Position numbers and translations under genes: made by a program
Shown here: piece after piece, positions 48,665 through 56,212 of the stretch
How positions within the stretch are numbered: the stretch's first letter is position 1
Layout of the letters: every line of letters begins with the position of its first letter
DNA from: Kribbella aluminosa
GTDB taxonomy: Bacteria; Actinomycetota; Actinomycetes; Propionibacteriales; Kribbellaceae
DNA: 64,000 nt
Assembly (NCBI RefSeq): GCF_017876295.1
Contig: NZ_JAGINT010000001.1
Span: forward strand, 620,001 to 684,000
Direction: 5' to 3'
Notes under the pieces: generated by a model
The model's database searches: none
Seen by the model: only the letters and a program-made list of their open reading frames with translations
Told to the model about the DNA's origin: nothing

Positions 48665-49186
48665 ATGGTTCAGGTCAGAGACGCTTCGGCCGCCGATGCC
48701 GAAGCCTGCGCGGCAATCTACGCGCCCTATGTCACCGGCACCTCGATCACGTTCGAGCTCGAGCCGCCGACGGTCGCCGACATGGCCGAGCGGATCACGA
48801 AGGCCGTCGCCACCCACGCCTGGCTGGTGCTGGAGGACGACGGTCAGGTCGTCGGCTACGCGTACGGCGGCCCGATGAAGCCGCGGCCGGCGTACCGCTG
48901 GTCCTGTGAGGTCAGCGTCTACGTGAGTCCCACGCACCACCGCACCGGCGCCGGCCGCAAGCTCTACGAGGCCCTATTCGATCGCCTGATCGCCCGGGGC
49001 TACCGCACGGCCATCGCGGGCGTGACCTTGCCCAATCCCGCGAGCGAGGCGCTGCACAAGTCCTTCGGCTTCGAGCCCATCGGCGTCTACCGGAACATCG
49101 GCTGGAAACACAACGCCTGGCACGACGTCGCCTGGTCCCAACGGCCGCTGTCCGAACTCCGGGACCCGCCGGAAGAACCCCGCTAG
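48665..49186 (+). CDS. GNAT acetyltransferase, phosphinothricin/methionine sulfoximine acetyltransferase type
   Basis: The protein has 173 aa. VRDASAADAEACAAIYAPYV, TSITFELEPPTVADM and the acetyl-CoA loop HHRTGAGRKLYEALF match the Pat/Bar/MddA group, which N-acetylates phosphinothricin, methionine sulfoximine or related amino acids. The end (GFEPIGVYRNIGWKHNAWHD) is also characteristic. It is divergent from an XRE-cupin regulator. Confidence 0.9.
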   Translation: MVQVRDASAADAEACAAIYAPYVTGTSITFELEPPTVADMAERITKAVATHAWLVLEDDGQVVGYAYGGPMKPRPAYRWSCEVSVYVSPTHHRTGAGRKLYEALFDRLIARGYRTAIAGVTLPNPASEALHKSFGFEPIGVYRNIGWKHNAWHDVAWSQRPLSELRDPPEEPR

Positions 49187-49190
49187 CCCG

Positions 49191-49814
49191 CTACTTCGTC
49201 GGGTCGGTCATCGGCGGGCAGGAGTCGCCGGGCTTGGTGACGAGTTCGAAATGCCAGATCTCGTTGGAGAGGGTCTGGCAGAGGCCGTACCGGTTGCCGT
49301 TGCGGTTCAGCCAGTGGTCGGCGGCGGTGGGGCCGATGTCGACGGCGTGGCCGGTCACGTGGTGCGACTCGTCCGGGTCGGCGACGTACTCGAGGGCCTT
49401 CTTCTTGCTGCCGTACTTGCGGATCGCCTTCGCCAGCAGCTCTTCCTGGTACTTCTTGCTGCGCCACCCGGTGGTCACCTGCATCCGGATCCCGTCCGCC
49501 TGCATCGCGGTCTCGGCCGCCTGGACCGCCTTGCGGAGCGCGGGATCGAGCTTGGCGATCCCGGGCAGGCTGGTGTCGTACGCCGACGTGTGGTCGGGCA
49601 GTACGCCGTCCTCCGCGTTGGGCGGGCCCTTGTGCGTCGGGGCGGATCCGGTCGTCTGCGCGGATCCGGTCGTCTGGGCGCCGGCGGAAGGCGTTTCGTT
49701 CTGGGCGGAAACCGTTGTACAAGCAGCGACCGTGAGACTGATGACGGTGGCAACGATCGCCAACCCGGCCAGCACGCTCAGCCGGCGTCGGCGGCTACTT
49801 CGATCGGTGAGCAT
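49191..49814 (-). CDS. M15-family (VanY-like) D,D-carboxypeptidase lipoprotein
   Basis: The protein has 207 aa. The N-terminus LAIVATVISLTVAACTTVSA suggests a lipoprotein or cleavable signal. After a Thr/Gly-rich linker the M15 domain shows VTTGWRSKKYQEELL, the zinc ligands of SHHVTGHAVDIGP and EIWHFELV. It trims the terminal D-Ala of peptidoglycan stem peptides outside the membrane. A 17-nt palindrome lies 26 nt upstream of the start. Confidence 0.9.
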   Translation of the reverse strand: MLTDRSSRRRRLSVLAGLAIVATVISLTVAACTTVSAQNETPSAGAQTTGSAQTTGSAPTHKGPPNAEDGVLPDHTSAYDTSLPGIAKLDPALRKAVQAAETAMQADGIRMQVTTGWRSKKYQEELLAKAIRKYGSKKKALEYVADPDESHHVTGHAVDIGPTAADHWLNRNGNRYGLCQTLSNEIWHFELVTKPGDSCPPMTDPTK

Positions 49815-49839
49815 GCCGACAGTTCATCCGAACCGGTGT

Positions 49840-49856
49840 TGCCAGAACGTCTGGCA
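49840..49856. promoter_or_regulatory. Palindrome tgccaga-acg-tctggca
   Basis: Perfect 7-bp arms between the divergent VanY-like and GNAT genes. It is an operator candidate for an unidentified regulator; two cgatac repeats follow at 49860-49876. Confidence 0.5.
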
Positions 49857-49936
49857 TTTCCGATACGTTTTCGATACCTCCGGGAGTCGGTTGACCCGGG
49901 AGGGGGTTGGCCTGGTTCAGGGGCGAGGATGGTGTG

Positions 49937-50446
49937 GTGAGTGACGAGCGTCGTTCGGACGACCACCAGGTGAAGGTACGGCAGGCTGTCGAGGAGGACG
50001 ATGCGGTGCTGCTCGCGATCGAGCGGGTCGCGTGGGACGCGTCGTCCGGGTTCCCGTCGTACGGCGAGACCCTGCAGGACTCGTTCTTCACGCGGAGCGG
50101 GCCGGACGCGCATCTGGTGGCGGAGTACGACGGGGTGGTGGTCGGGTACGTCCGGATCCAGGAGAAATACCCGTTTCCGGAGGGTTCCGGCGTACTGGCG
50201 ATCAACGGGATCGCGGTCGCACCCGACGCCCGCCGGCTGGGGGTGGGCAACGCGCTGATGACCGCCACCACGGAGGAGGCCCGCAGCCGCGGCGCCCGCA
50301 AGATCAGCCTGCACGTCCACGGTGTGAACGCCCCGGCCCGGCACCTGTACGAACGCCACGGCTACGTCGTCGAAGGCGTCCACACCGCCGAGTTCATCAT
50401 CGAGGGCGCCCCGGTGGACGCCCTCGACATGGCGAAGTTCCTCTAG
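49937..50446 (+). CDS. GNAT-family N-acetyltransferase
   Basis: The protein has 169 aa. Adjacent GTG codons at 49934 and 49937 are possible starts. VRQAVEEDDAVLLAIERVAW, VLAINGIAVAPDARRLGVGN (acetyl-CoA loop) and HVHGVNAPARHLYERHGYVV define a RimI-like GNAT fold. The substrate is unknown; it stands alone between cell-wall genes. Confidence 0.88.
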   Translation: MSDERRSDDHQVKVRQAVEEDDAVLLAIERVAWDASSGFPSYGETLQDSFFTRSGPDAHLVAEYDGVVVGYVRIQEKYPFPEGSGVLAINGIAVAPDARRLGVGNALMTATTEEARSRGARKISLHVHGVNAPARHLYERHGYVVEGVHTAEFIIEGAPVDALDMAKFL

Positions 50447-50457
50447 CCGGACACGAC

Positions 50458-51159
50458 CTAGCGACTGATCACCGGCGAGAAGATGTTCCAGATACTGCTC
50501 GTCCCCGGCACGTACACGCGGTACCGCCGGGTGCGGTTCGGGTAGTAGTTGTACGTCACCTGGCCGACGCTGTTCGTGGTCACGTAGGCCAGCCCCTTCC
50601 AGGTCGTCGTACCGATGTCCTGGTACTGGATCAGCACCTGCTTGTTGGCCCAGCGGACAGAGCGCCCGTCGTTGGTACGCCAGTACGAGACGGTGGTGAG
50701 CAGCGCCGTGCGGCTGCCCTTGCGGCCGCCGGTCAGCGCCGCGGCGGACGCGGACTTCGAGACCGAGGTGGCGCCGGAGAGGTCTGCGACCTTGACGCCG
50801 TTGAAGTCGGTCGCGCCGCCGGCGGGCTTCCAGGTGATGGTGCCGATCGGCGCCCCGGCGCCGGAGACGGTGAAGACGACCTCGCGGGCGTGGTAGAGGA
50901 ACTGGAGTCGTCCCTCGGGGTACATGGTCGCCGCCGGGGTGCTCTTCCACACCGCGGTGTTGATCGTCGCCGGGCAGTTCGAGCCCAGCTTGGCGACGAA
51001 GTTGTTGTTCGCCGCGCCGATGGACAGCCGCGACGGAACGACGAGTGAGCAGGTCGCGGCTGCCTGTTGCGGGGCGGCTTGGGCGGCCTGGGCGGGTTGG
51101 GTGGTGAGCAGAGCGGCCGCCACGAGGGTGGCGGCCGGTGCGATGGTTCGGAGCTTCAA
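50458..51159 (-). CDS. Secreted protein of unknown function
   Basis: This 233-aa protein has a clear Sec signal peptide (IAPAATLVAAALLTTQPAQA). The mature part is beta-rich, with one early disulfide candidate (ATCSLVVPSRL ... GSNCPATI). The second half (ALLTTVSYWRTNDGRSVRWA, VLIQYQDIGTTTWKGLAYV) resembles bacterial Ig-like or adhesive repeats of secreted actinobacterial proteins. No catalytic motif is seen. It lies just downstream of the M23 peptidase gene in the same direction and may share its transcript. Confidence 0.75.
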   Translation of the reverse strand: MKLRTIAPAATLVAAALLTTQPAQAAQAAPQQAAATCSLVVPSRLSIGAANNNFVAKLGSNCPATINTAVWKSTPAATMYPEGRLQFLYHAREVVFTVSGAGAPIGTITWKPAGGATDFNGVKVADLSGATSVSKSASAAALTGGRKGSRTALLTTVSYWRTNDGRSVRWANKQVLIQYQDIGTTTWKGLAYVTTNSVGQVTYNYYPNRTRRYRVYVPGTSSIWNIFSPVISR

Positions 51160-51198
51160 GAGTTCCCCCTCTTCGAAGTGTCGGGGGAACGGTAGCGG

Positions 51199-52170
51199 TT
51201 ACGGGTTGAGGCCGTGGTCCCGGAGCCAGGGCTCGGGGTCGATCGGGGCGCCGCCGCCGGGGAGGACCTCGAAGTGGACGTGCGGGCCGGTGGTGTTGCC
51301 GGTCACGCCGATCCGGCCGACCATCGTCCCGGCCTGTACCGAGTCGCCGACCGAGACGTCGAACTCGGACATGTGGGCGTACGACGTGACCGTGCCGTCG
51401 GCGTGCCGGACCTTCACCTGGCGGCCGTACGCGCCTGCCCAGTCGGCCTGGATGACCTGGCCGGCCATCACGGAAAGGACCGGCGTACCGATCGGGGCGG
51501 CGAAGTCGAGACCGGTGTGCTTGTGCGCCCAGCGGCCGCCGGCCTGGTTGAACCGGGCGGTCAGGTGATAGCCGGTGGTCGGCAGCACGATCTTCGGCGC
51601 AGCGGCGGCGATTGCGGCCTGCTTGGCAACCTCCGCCTGCTTGGCGATCGCGGCCTGTTGGGCGATCGCCGCGGCCTTGGTGACCGCATCCGCCTTCGCG
51701 GCGGCGAGGGCCTTGGCGCTGTCGGCGGCCTTCTTCGCCGCGGCGGCCTTTGCGGCGGCCAGTGCGAGCGCCCGGCGCTGCGTCAGCGTCGCCGCCGCGG
51801 CCAGCTTGTCGGTGCGCTGCTTGTTCGCGTTCGACACGGCGGCCTTCTGCGCCGCGGCCAGCGACAGGTCGATCCGGGACATGTCCCGGGAGCCGAGGTC
51901 ACGGCGGTCGATCCGGGCCGCGGTCAGGGCGTCGGCCTGCGCGGCGCTCAGGCCGGGGTTGTCGTTCGCTGCGGCCGGGCCGGTTGCGGACGACGCGAGA
52001 GCGACGGTCGTCGTCCCGGCAGCGGCCGCGAGTGCGGCGGTCAGACCGAGCAGGTTGTTACGGCGAGTGAAACCGCGACGGGAGAACCGGTGCTTGGCCA
52101 CCCGGCGCGAGGCAGTCGGGCGACCGGACGCCTGCCGATCTACGTTCGGCGCGTCTTGGTGAGTGGGCAC
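51199..52170 (-). CDS. M23-family (LytM) endopeptidase with N-terminal coiled coil
   Basis: This 323-aa protein starts with GTG after ggaagg. A membrane segment near residue 45 (LLGLTAALAAAAGTTTVALA) is followed by a long Ala/Lys-rich coiled coil (residues 75-190) and the LytM domain: HKHTGLDFAAPIGTPV, YAHMSEFDV and TGPHVHFEVLPGGGAPIDPE. The zinc ligands HxxxD and HxH are intact, so an active peptidoglycan endopeptidase is likely, perhaps in cell separation, since coiled-coil LytM proteins often act at the septum. Confidence 0.9.
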   Translation of the reverse strand: MPTHQDAPNVDRQASGRPTASRRVAKHRFSRRGFTRRNNLLGLTAALAAAAGTTTVALASSATGPAAANDNPGLSAAQADALTAARIDRRDLGSRDMSRIDLSLAAAQKAAVSNANKQRTDKLAAAATLTQRRALALAAAKAAAAKKAADSAKALAAAKADAVTKAAAIAQQAAIAKQAEVAKQAAIAAAAPKIVLPTTGYHLTARFNQAGGRWAHKHTGLDFAAPIGTPVLSVMAGQVIQADWAGAYGRQVKVRHADGTVTSYAHMSEFDVSVGDSVQAGTMVGRIGVTGNTTGPHVHFEVLPGGGAPIDPEPWLRDHGLNP

Positions 52171-52428
52171 GAGAAGCCTTCCAGGGAGGGGAATCCGTCG
52201 ATGAGGGGGTTCGACGGCTCAACGACCATAACGACGAGGTCTCGGCCCGCCCAAACACTGATTGCGAAAAGATGAACGAAATCGAACACGCTCGGTGAGG
52301 GTCTCCTGGCGCCCGGTGGATGCTCACGCGGGGACGCGCCGGGCAAGAAAGTCGCCGGACGGGTGACACGGATCACCCTTGGTTTGGCGCGGAGCGGGCC
52401 CTCCCGGCCGGTATAAGCCGTCCATATA
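52171..52428. other. Intergenic region between the M23 gene and the leader-peptide promoter
   Basis: 258 nt without a gene. I looked on the M23 side for a c-di-AMP (ydaO) riboswitch, which precedes many actinobacterial wall hydrolase genes, and could not recognise its conserved core. Confidence 0.4.
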
Positions 52429-52456
52429 TTGAGAGCTTTGTCGACCCACTTACTAT
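52429..52456 (+). promoter_or_regulatory. Promoter of the organosulfur operon, TTGAGA-N16-TACTAT
   Basis: The -35 TTGAGA (52429-52434) and -10 TACTAT (52451-52456) lie 54 nt upstream of the leader-peptide ATG, in an AT-rich patch unusual for this genome. Confidence 0.55.
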
Positions 52457-52509
52457 TCTTTCGAGCTCGTCCCATACTGAAATGACACCAGCGACGAGAG
52501 GAGACGGGC

Positions 52510-52584
52510 ATGACGCGCAAGCCGCCGTACTACCGCCTCCACATCGACCTGCTCCGGGTCTCCAGCGCCCTCTGTCTGCGCTGA
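52510..52584 (+). CDS. Cys-containing leader peptide (sulfur-responsive type)
   Basis: This 24-aa ORF has a strong ribosome site (agaggag, 52497-52503). The core HIDLLRVSSALC followed by Leu-Arg-stop matches the known family of actinobacterial putative leader peptides, whose H-x-D-L-x-R-V-x-x-A-L-C motif occurs before sulfur uptake and assimilation genes. By analogy, ribosome stalling at the Cys codon (tgt, 52573-52575) when cysteinyl-tRNA is scarce would allow expression downstream. A perfect 8-bp hairpin follows at 52607-52626. The peptide itself probably has no other job. The identification rests on motif and context. Confidence 0.85.
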   Translation: MTRKPPYYRLHIDLLRVSSALCLR

Positions 52585-52606
52585 CCCGCGTTCGCCACCC
52601 CGCTCT

Positions 52607-52626
52607 GCCCTTCGCCGCCGAAGGGC
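52607..52626 (+). promoter_or_regulatory. Attenuator-type hairpin after the leader peptide
   Basis: gcccttcg and its exact complement enclose ccgc, 22 nt after the leader stop and 32 nt before the permease GTG. There is no T-tract; it could mask ribosome access or help Rho-dependent termination. Confidence 0.5.
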
Positions 52627-52658
52627 CCGCGAAGCCTGCCCACCGCCAGGGAGCCATC

Positions 52659-53552
52659 GTGTCCACCACTTCAGTCACGCCTGCGTCCGGTACCACCGGA
52701 CCGCCGGCGACCGCCGTACCCCTTGAAACCGACCTGCCCGTGGTCGCCCGCCGGCATCCGTGGCGCTGGGTCGGTGTCGCGGCCGTACTGGTCCTGCTCG
52801 CGATGTTCGTGCACGGCCTGGCCACGAACCCCGGCTGGGACTGGCCGACGTTCTTCCAGTTCTTCGCCACCCGGACGGTCTTCTCGGCGCTCTGGGTGAC
52901 CGTTCAGCTGACCGTGTACGGAACCGTGCTCGGGTTCGTGCTCGGCGCCGTACTCGCCTCCATGCGGTTGTCCAGCAGCCCGTTCCTGCAATTGGTTGCC
53001 TGGGGCTACATTTGGGCGTTCCGCTCGATCCCACTGATCGTGCAGCTGCTGTTCTGGTTCAACATCGCCTATCTGTACAAGGAACTCAGCCTGGGCATCC
53101 CGTTCGGCCCGGAGTTCGTGCACTTCAGTACCAACGACCTGTTCGGTCCGCTCGGCGCTGCCGTCCTCGGGCTCGCGTTGCACCAGGCGGCGTACGCCGC
53201 GGAAATCATCCGGGGCGGGATCATTTCCGTCGACGCCGGGCAAACCGAGGCGGCCGCCGCCCTCGGTATTCCGAAACTGCGGCAGTTTTTCCGGATCGTG
53301 CTGCCGCAGGCGATGCGCTCGATCCTGCCGAACGGCGCGAACGAGGTGATCAGCCTGTTCAAGGGCACCTCGATCGTCTCGGTGATGGCGATCCCGGAGC
53401 TCTTCTACCAGGTGCAGGTGATCTACGGCCGGAACAGCCGGGTCGTACCGCTCCTGATGGTCGCGACGGTCTGGTACATCGTGCTGACCACGCTGCTGTC
53501 GATCGTGCAGTACTACGTGGAGCGCCGGTTCGCCCGAGGTACGACGCGATGA
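52659..53552 (+). CDS. Polar amino-acid/cystine-type ABC transporter permease
   Basis: This 297-aa protein starts with GTG after agggag. It is a His/Glu/cystine-type (HisM-like) permease with about five or six membrane segments: TVQLTVYGTVLGFVLGAVLA, YIWAFRSIPLIVQLLFWFN, and the coupling motif EAAAALGIPKLRQFFRIVLP. As the only permease in the operon it would form a homodimer. With the Cys leader peptide upstream and monooxygenases downstream, the substrate is inferred to be a sulfur-containing amino acid derivative. It overlaps the ATPase gene by ATGA. Confidence 0.9.
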   Translation: MSTTSVTPASGTTGPPATAVPLETDLPVVARRHPWRWVGVAAVLVLLAMFVHGLATNPGWDWPTFFQFFATRTVFSALWVTVQLTVYGTVLGFVLGAVLASMRLSSSPFLQLVAWGYIWAFRSIPLIVQLLFWFNIAYLYKELSLGIPFGPEFVHFSTNDLFGPLGAAVLGLALHQAAYAAEIIRGGIISVDAGQTEAAAALGIPKLRQFFRIVLPQAMRSILPNGANEVISLFKGTSIVSVMAIPELFYQVQVIYGRNSRVVPLLMVATVWYIVLTTLLSIVQYYVERRFARGTTR

Positions 53553-54301
53553 TCGACGTTCGTGGGGTGCACAAGAGCTTCGGGGATCTCGAAGTACTCA
53601 AGGGGATCGACCTCGAGGTGCCGGCCGGCGACGTGACCGTGATCCTCGGGCCGTCGGGCTCCGGGAAGTCGACGCTGCTGCGGTCGATCAACCATCTGGA
53701 GAAGGTGGACCGCGGCCTGATCCGGATCGACGGTGAGCTGATCGGGTACCGGCGGCGCGGCGACAAGCTGCACGAGCTCCGCGAGCGGGAGATCCTCCGG
53801 CAGCGCTCGCAGGTCGGGTTCGTGTTCCAGACGTTCAACCTGTTCGCGCATCTCACCGTGCTGCAGAACGTCGTCGAGGCGCCGGTGTCGGCACAGCGGC
53901 GCAAGCGCAGCGAGGTCGAGCCGTACGCCCGGGAGCTGCTGGAGCGGGTCGGGGTCGCCGAGAAGGCCGACGTGTACCCGCGGCAACTGTCCGGCGGGCA
54001 GCAGCAGCGGGTCGCGATCGCGCGGGCGCTGGCGCTGAAACCGAAGGTGCTGTTGTTCGACGAGCCCACCAGTGCGCTCGACCCGGAACTCGTCGGCGAG
54101 GTCCTCGACGTGATCAAGGAACTCGCCCGGGACGGCGCCACGATGGTCGTCGTCACCCACGAGATCGGCTTCGCCCGGGAGATCGCCGACACGGTGGTCT
54201 TCATCGACGGCGGCCGGATCGTCGAGTCGGGGCCGCCGCGCGAGGTACTCGACAACCCTGTCCACGAACGCACTCGCGCGTTCATCTCGAAGGTGCTCTG
54301 A
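53549..54301 (+). CDS. Polar amino-acid ABC transporter ATPase
   Basis: The protein has 250 aa. Walker A GPSGSGKSTL, Q-loop VFQTFNLFAHLTVLQN, signature LSGGQQQRVAIARAL, Walker B LLFDEPTSALDP and the switch His of VVVTHEIGFARE are all intact. It is of the GlnQ/TcyC/TcyN class and powers the importer with the preceding permease and the two following binding proteins. Confidence 0.94.
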   Translation: MIDVRGVHKSFGDLEVLKGIDLEVPAGDVTVILGPSGSGKSTLLRSINHLEKVDRGLIRIDGELIGYRRRGDKLHELREREILRQRSQVGFVFQTFNLFAHLTVLQNVVEAPVSAQRRKRSEVEPYARELLERVGVAEKADVYPRQLSGGQQQRVAIARALALKPKVLLFDEPTSALDPELVGEVLDVIKELARDGATMVVVTHEIGFAREIADTVVFIDGGRIVESGPPREVLDNPVHERTRAFISKVL

Positions 54302-54304
54302 CTG

Positions 54305-55237
54305 ATGAAACGGTTTCTTGTCCTTTCCCTTGCGTTGCTGACGCTGGCCGGCTGCGGCTCACAGGCGACGGCCGCGTCCGATACCGGTGTGAACACGTCC
54401 GCCGCGCAGGACCGGGTGGCCACGACGAAGAACGAAGCGGCGGCCGCGTTGCTGCCGGCCAGGGCCCGCGACCACGGCACGTTGGTGGTCGGCGCCGGGT
54501 TCGGCAGCGGCAGCGTGCCGCTCGGCTTCTACGCCGACGACAACAAGACCCCGATCGGGCTCGAGGTGGACATCGCGTACCTGGTCGCGGGCGCACTCGG
54601 GCTGAAGCCGGAGATCGAGGTGACGAGCTGGGAGAACCTGTTCCTCGGACTCGACTCGGCGAAGTACGACGTCGGGTTCTCGAACATCACCGTGACCGAG
54701 AAGCGCAAGCAGAAGTACGACTTCGCGACGTACCGGAAGGACGACATCGCGTTCGAGGCGAAGAAGGGCAGCAGCTGGCGGGTCACCAGCGGCAAGGACA
54801 TCGCGGGGAAAACGATTGCGGTCGGTTCCGGAACGAACCAGGAGAAGATCCTGGTCGACTGGAACGAGGCGAACGTCAAGGCCGGGTTGCCGGCGGCAAC
54901 GATCAAGTACTTCCAGAAGAACACCGACACGTACCTGGCGTTGAGCTCCGGGCGCATCGACGCGTACTTCGGGCCGAATCCGTCGATCGCGTACCACGTC
55001 AAGACGTCCGGCGAGACCGAGACGATCGGGAAGTTCTCCGGCGCCGGGCCGAAGTTGCAGGGGCTGATCGCGGCCACCACCAAGAAGGACGACGGGCTGG
55101 TGAAGGCGTACCAGGCGGCGCTGAACGCCGTCATCGCGGACGGCAGCTACGCCAAGGTGCTGGCCCGCTGGAACGTCGCCGGCGAGGCGGTCGAGAAGTC
55201 CGAGATCAACCCGCCCGGCCTCCCACTCACGAGCTGA
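54305..55237 (+). CDS. Amino-acid ABC transporter binding lipoprotein 1
   Basis: The protein has 310 aa. The lipobox LALLTLAGC gives a membrane-anchored lipoprotein. Family 3 SBP features include IGLEVDIAYLVAGALGLKPE, TSWENLFLGLDSAKYDVGFS and GSGTNQEKILVDW. It is a close paralogue of the next gene (TSWENLFLGLDS is shared exactly). Two binding proteins for one permease suggest two related substrates, as with TcyJ and TcyK in B. subtilis. Confidence 0.92.
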   Translation: MKRFLVLSLALLTLAGCGSQATAASDTGVNTSAAQDRVATTKNEAAAALLPARARDHGTLVVGAGFGSGSVPLGFYADDNKTPIGLEVDIAYLVAGALGLKPEIEVTSWENLFLGLDSAKYDVGFSNITVTEKRKQKYDFATYRKDDIAFEAKKGSSWRVTSGKDIAGKTIAVGSGTNQEKILVDWNEANVKAGLPAATIKYFQKNTDTYLALSSGRIDAYFGPNPSIAYHVKTSGETETIGKFSGAGPKLQGLIAATTKKDDGLVKAYQAALNAVIADGSYAKVLARWNVAGEAVEKSEINPPGLPLTS

Positions 55238-55246
55238 GGACGACTG

Positions 55247-56203
55247 ATGAGAAAACGTTTGATGCTGGTTTCCGCAGTGGTTTCCGCGGGAGCTCTGCTG
55301 CTGGGTGCCTGCGCCGACCCGCAGACCAGTACGTCGTCGAAGGCCTCCGAGGTCGCGTTCGACACGTCGGCGAAGCAGTCGCACATCACGTCCGCGAAGG
55401 TGGACCCGATCGCGGCGGAGCTGCCCGCGGCGGTGCGCGAGTCGGGGAAGCTGGTGGTCGGCAACGGGTCGGCCGGTGGCGGGCAGCCGCCGCTCGGGTT
55501 CACCGCGGACGACAACAAGACACCGATCGGTGTCGAGATCGACATCGCGTACCTGGTCGCGAGTGTGCTCGGGCTGCAGCCCGACATCAAGACGACGAGC
55601 TGGGAGAATCTGTTCCTCGGGCTGGACTCCGGGAAGTACCAGGTCGGAATCTCGAACATCGGGGTTTCCGAACTGCGCAAGGAGAAGTACGACTTCGCGT
55701 CGTACCGGCTCGGGCTGCACGCCTTCGAGGCCAAGTTGGGCTCCGGGCTGAAGATCACCGGCCCGGCCGACATCGCGGGCAAGACCGTCGCCGTCGGCTC
55801 GGGCACGCTCCAGGAGGCGATCCTCGTCGACTGGAACAAGCAGAACGTCGCGGCCGGCCGGAAGGCGGCCACCATCAAGTACTACCAGCAGTCCGCCGAC
55901 ACCTACCTCGCGCTGCAGTCCGGCCGGATCGACCTGTACCTGGGCCCGAACCCGAACGCGTCGTACCACGTGGCCACCCGGCATGAGACCGAGATCGTCG
56001 GCACCGTCTCGTCCAGCTATCCGGTCCAGGGGCTGGTCGCGGTCGCGACCAAGAAGGACGACGGCCTCGTGAAACCGCTGGCCGACGCGCTGAACGCGGC
56101 GATCGCCGACGGCAGCTACGCGAAGGTGCTGGCCAAGTGGGGCCTGCAGGGCGAAGCCGTCCCGAAGTCGCTGATCAACCCGCCCGGCCTGCCGAAGAAA
56201 TAG
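55247..56203 (+). CDS. Amino-acid ABC transporter binding lipoprotein 2
   Basis: The protein has 318 aa. The lipobox region is ALLLGAC. It shares DDNKTPIG, TSWENLFLGLDS, DIAGKT, NPPGLP and overall length with the preceding gene, so the pair arose by tandem duplication, with divergence in the signal region and ligand lobes. It starts 9 nt after its paralogue. Expected ligands are organosulfur amino acids. Confidence 0.92.
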   Translation: MRKRLMLVSAVVSAGALLLGACADPQTSTSSKASEVAFDTSAKQSHITSAKVDPIAAELPAAVRESGKLVVGNGSAGGGQPPLGFTADDNKTPIGVEIDIAYLVASVLGLQPDIKTTSWENLFLGLDSGKYQVGISNIGVSELRKEKYDFASYRLGLHAFEAKLGSGLKITGPADIAGKTVAVGSGTLQEAILVDWNKQNVAAGRKAATIKYYQQSADTYLALQSGRIDLYLGPNPNASYHVATRHETEIVGTVSSSYPVQGLVAVATKKDDGLVKPLADALNAAIADGSYAKVLAKWGLQGEAVPKSLINPPGLPKK

Positions 56204-56212
56204 GAGAACTTC

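Noticed and set aside
52171..52428. c-di-AMP (ydaO-type) riboswitch before the M23 peptidase gene
   Set aside because: The context is suggestive, but the conserved core could not be recognised in the minus-strand leader.
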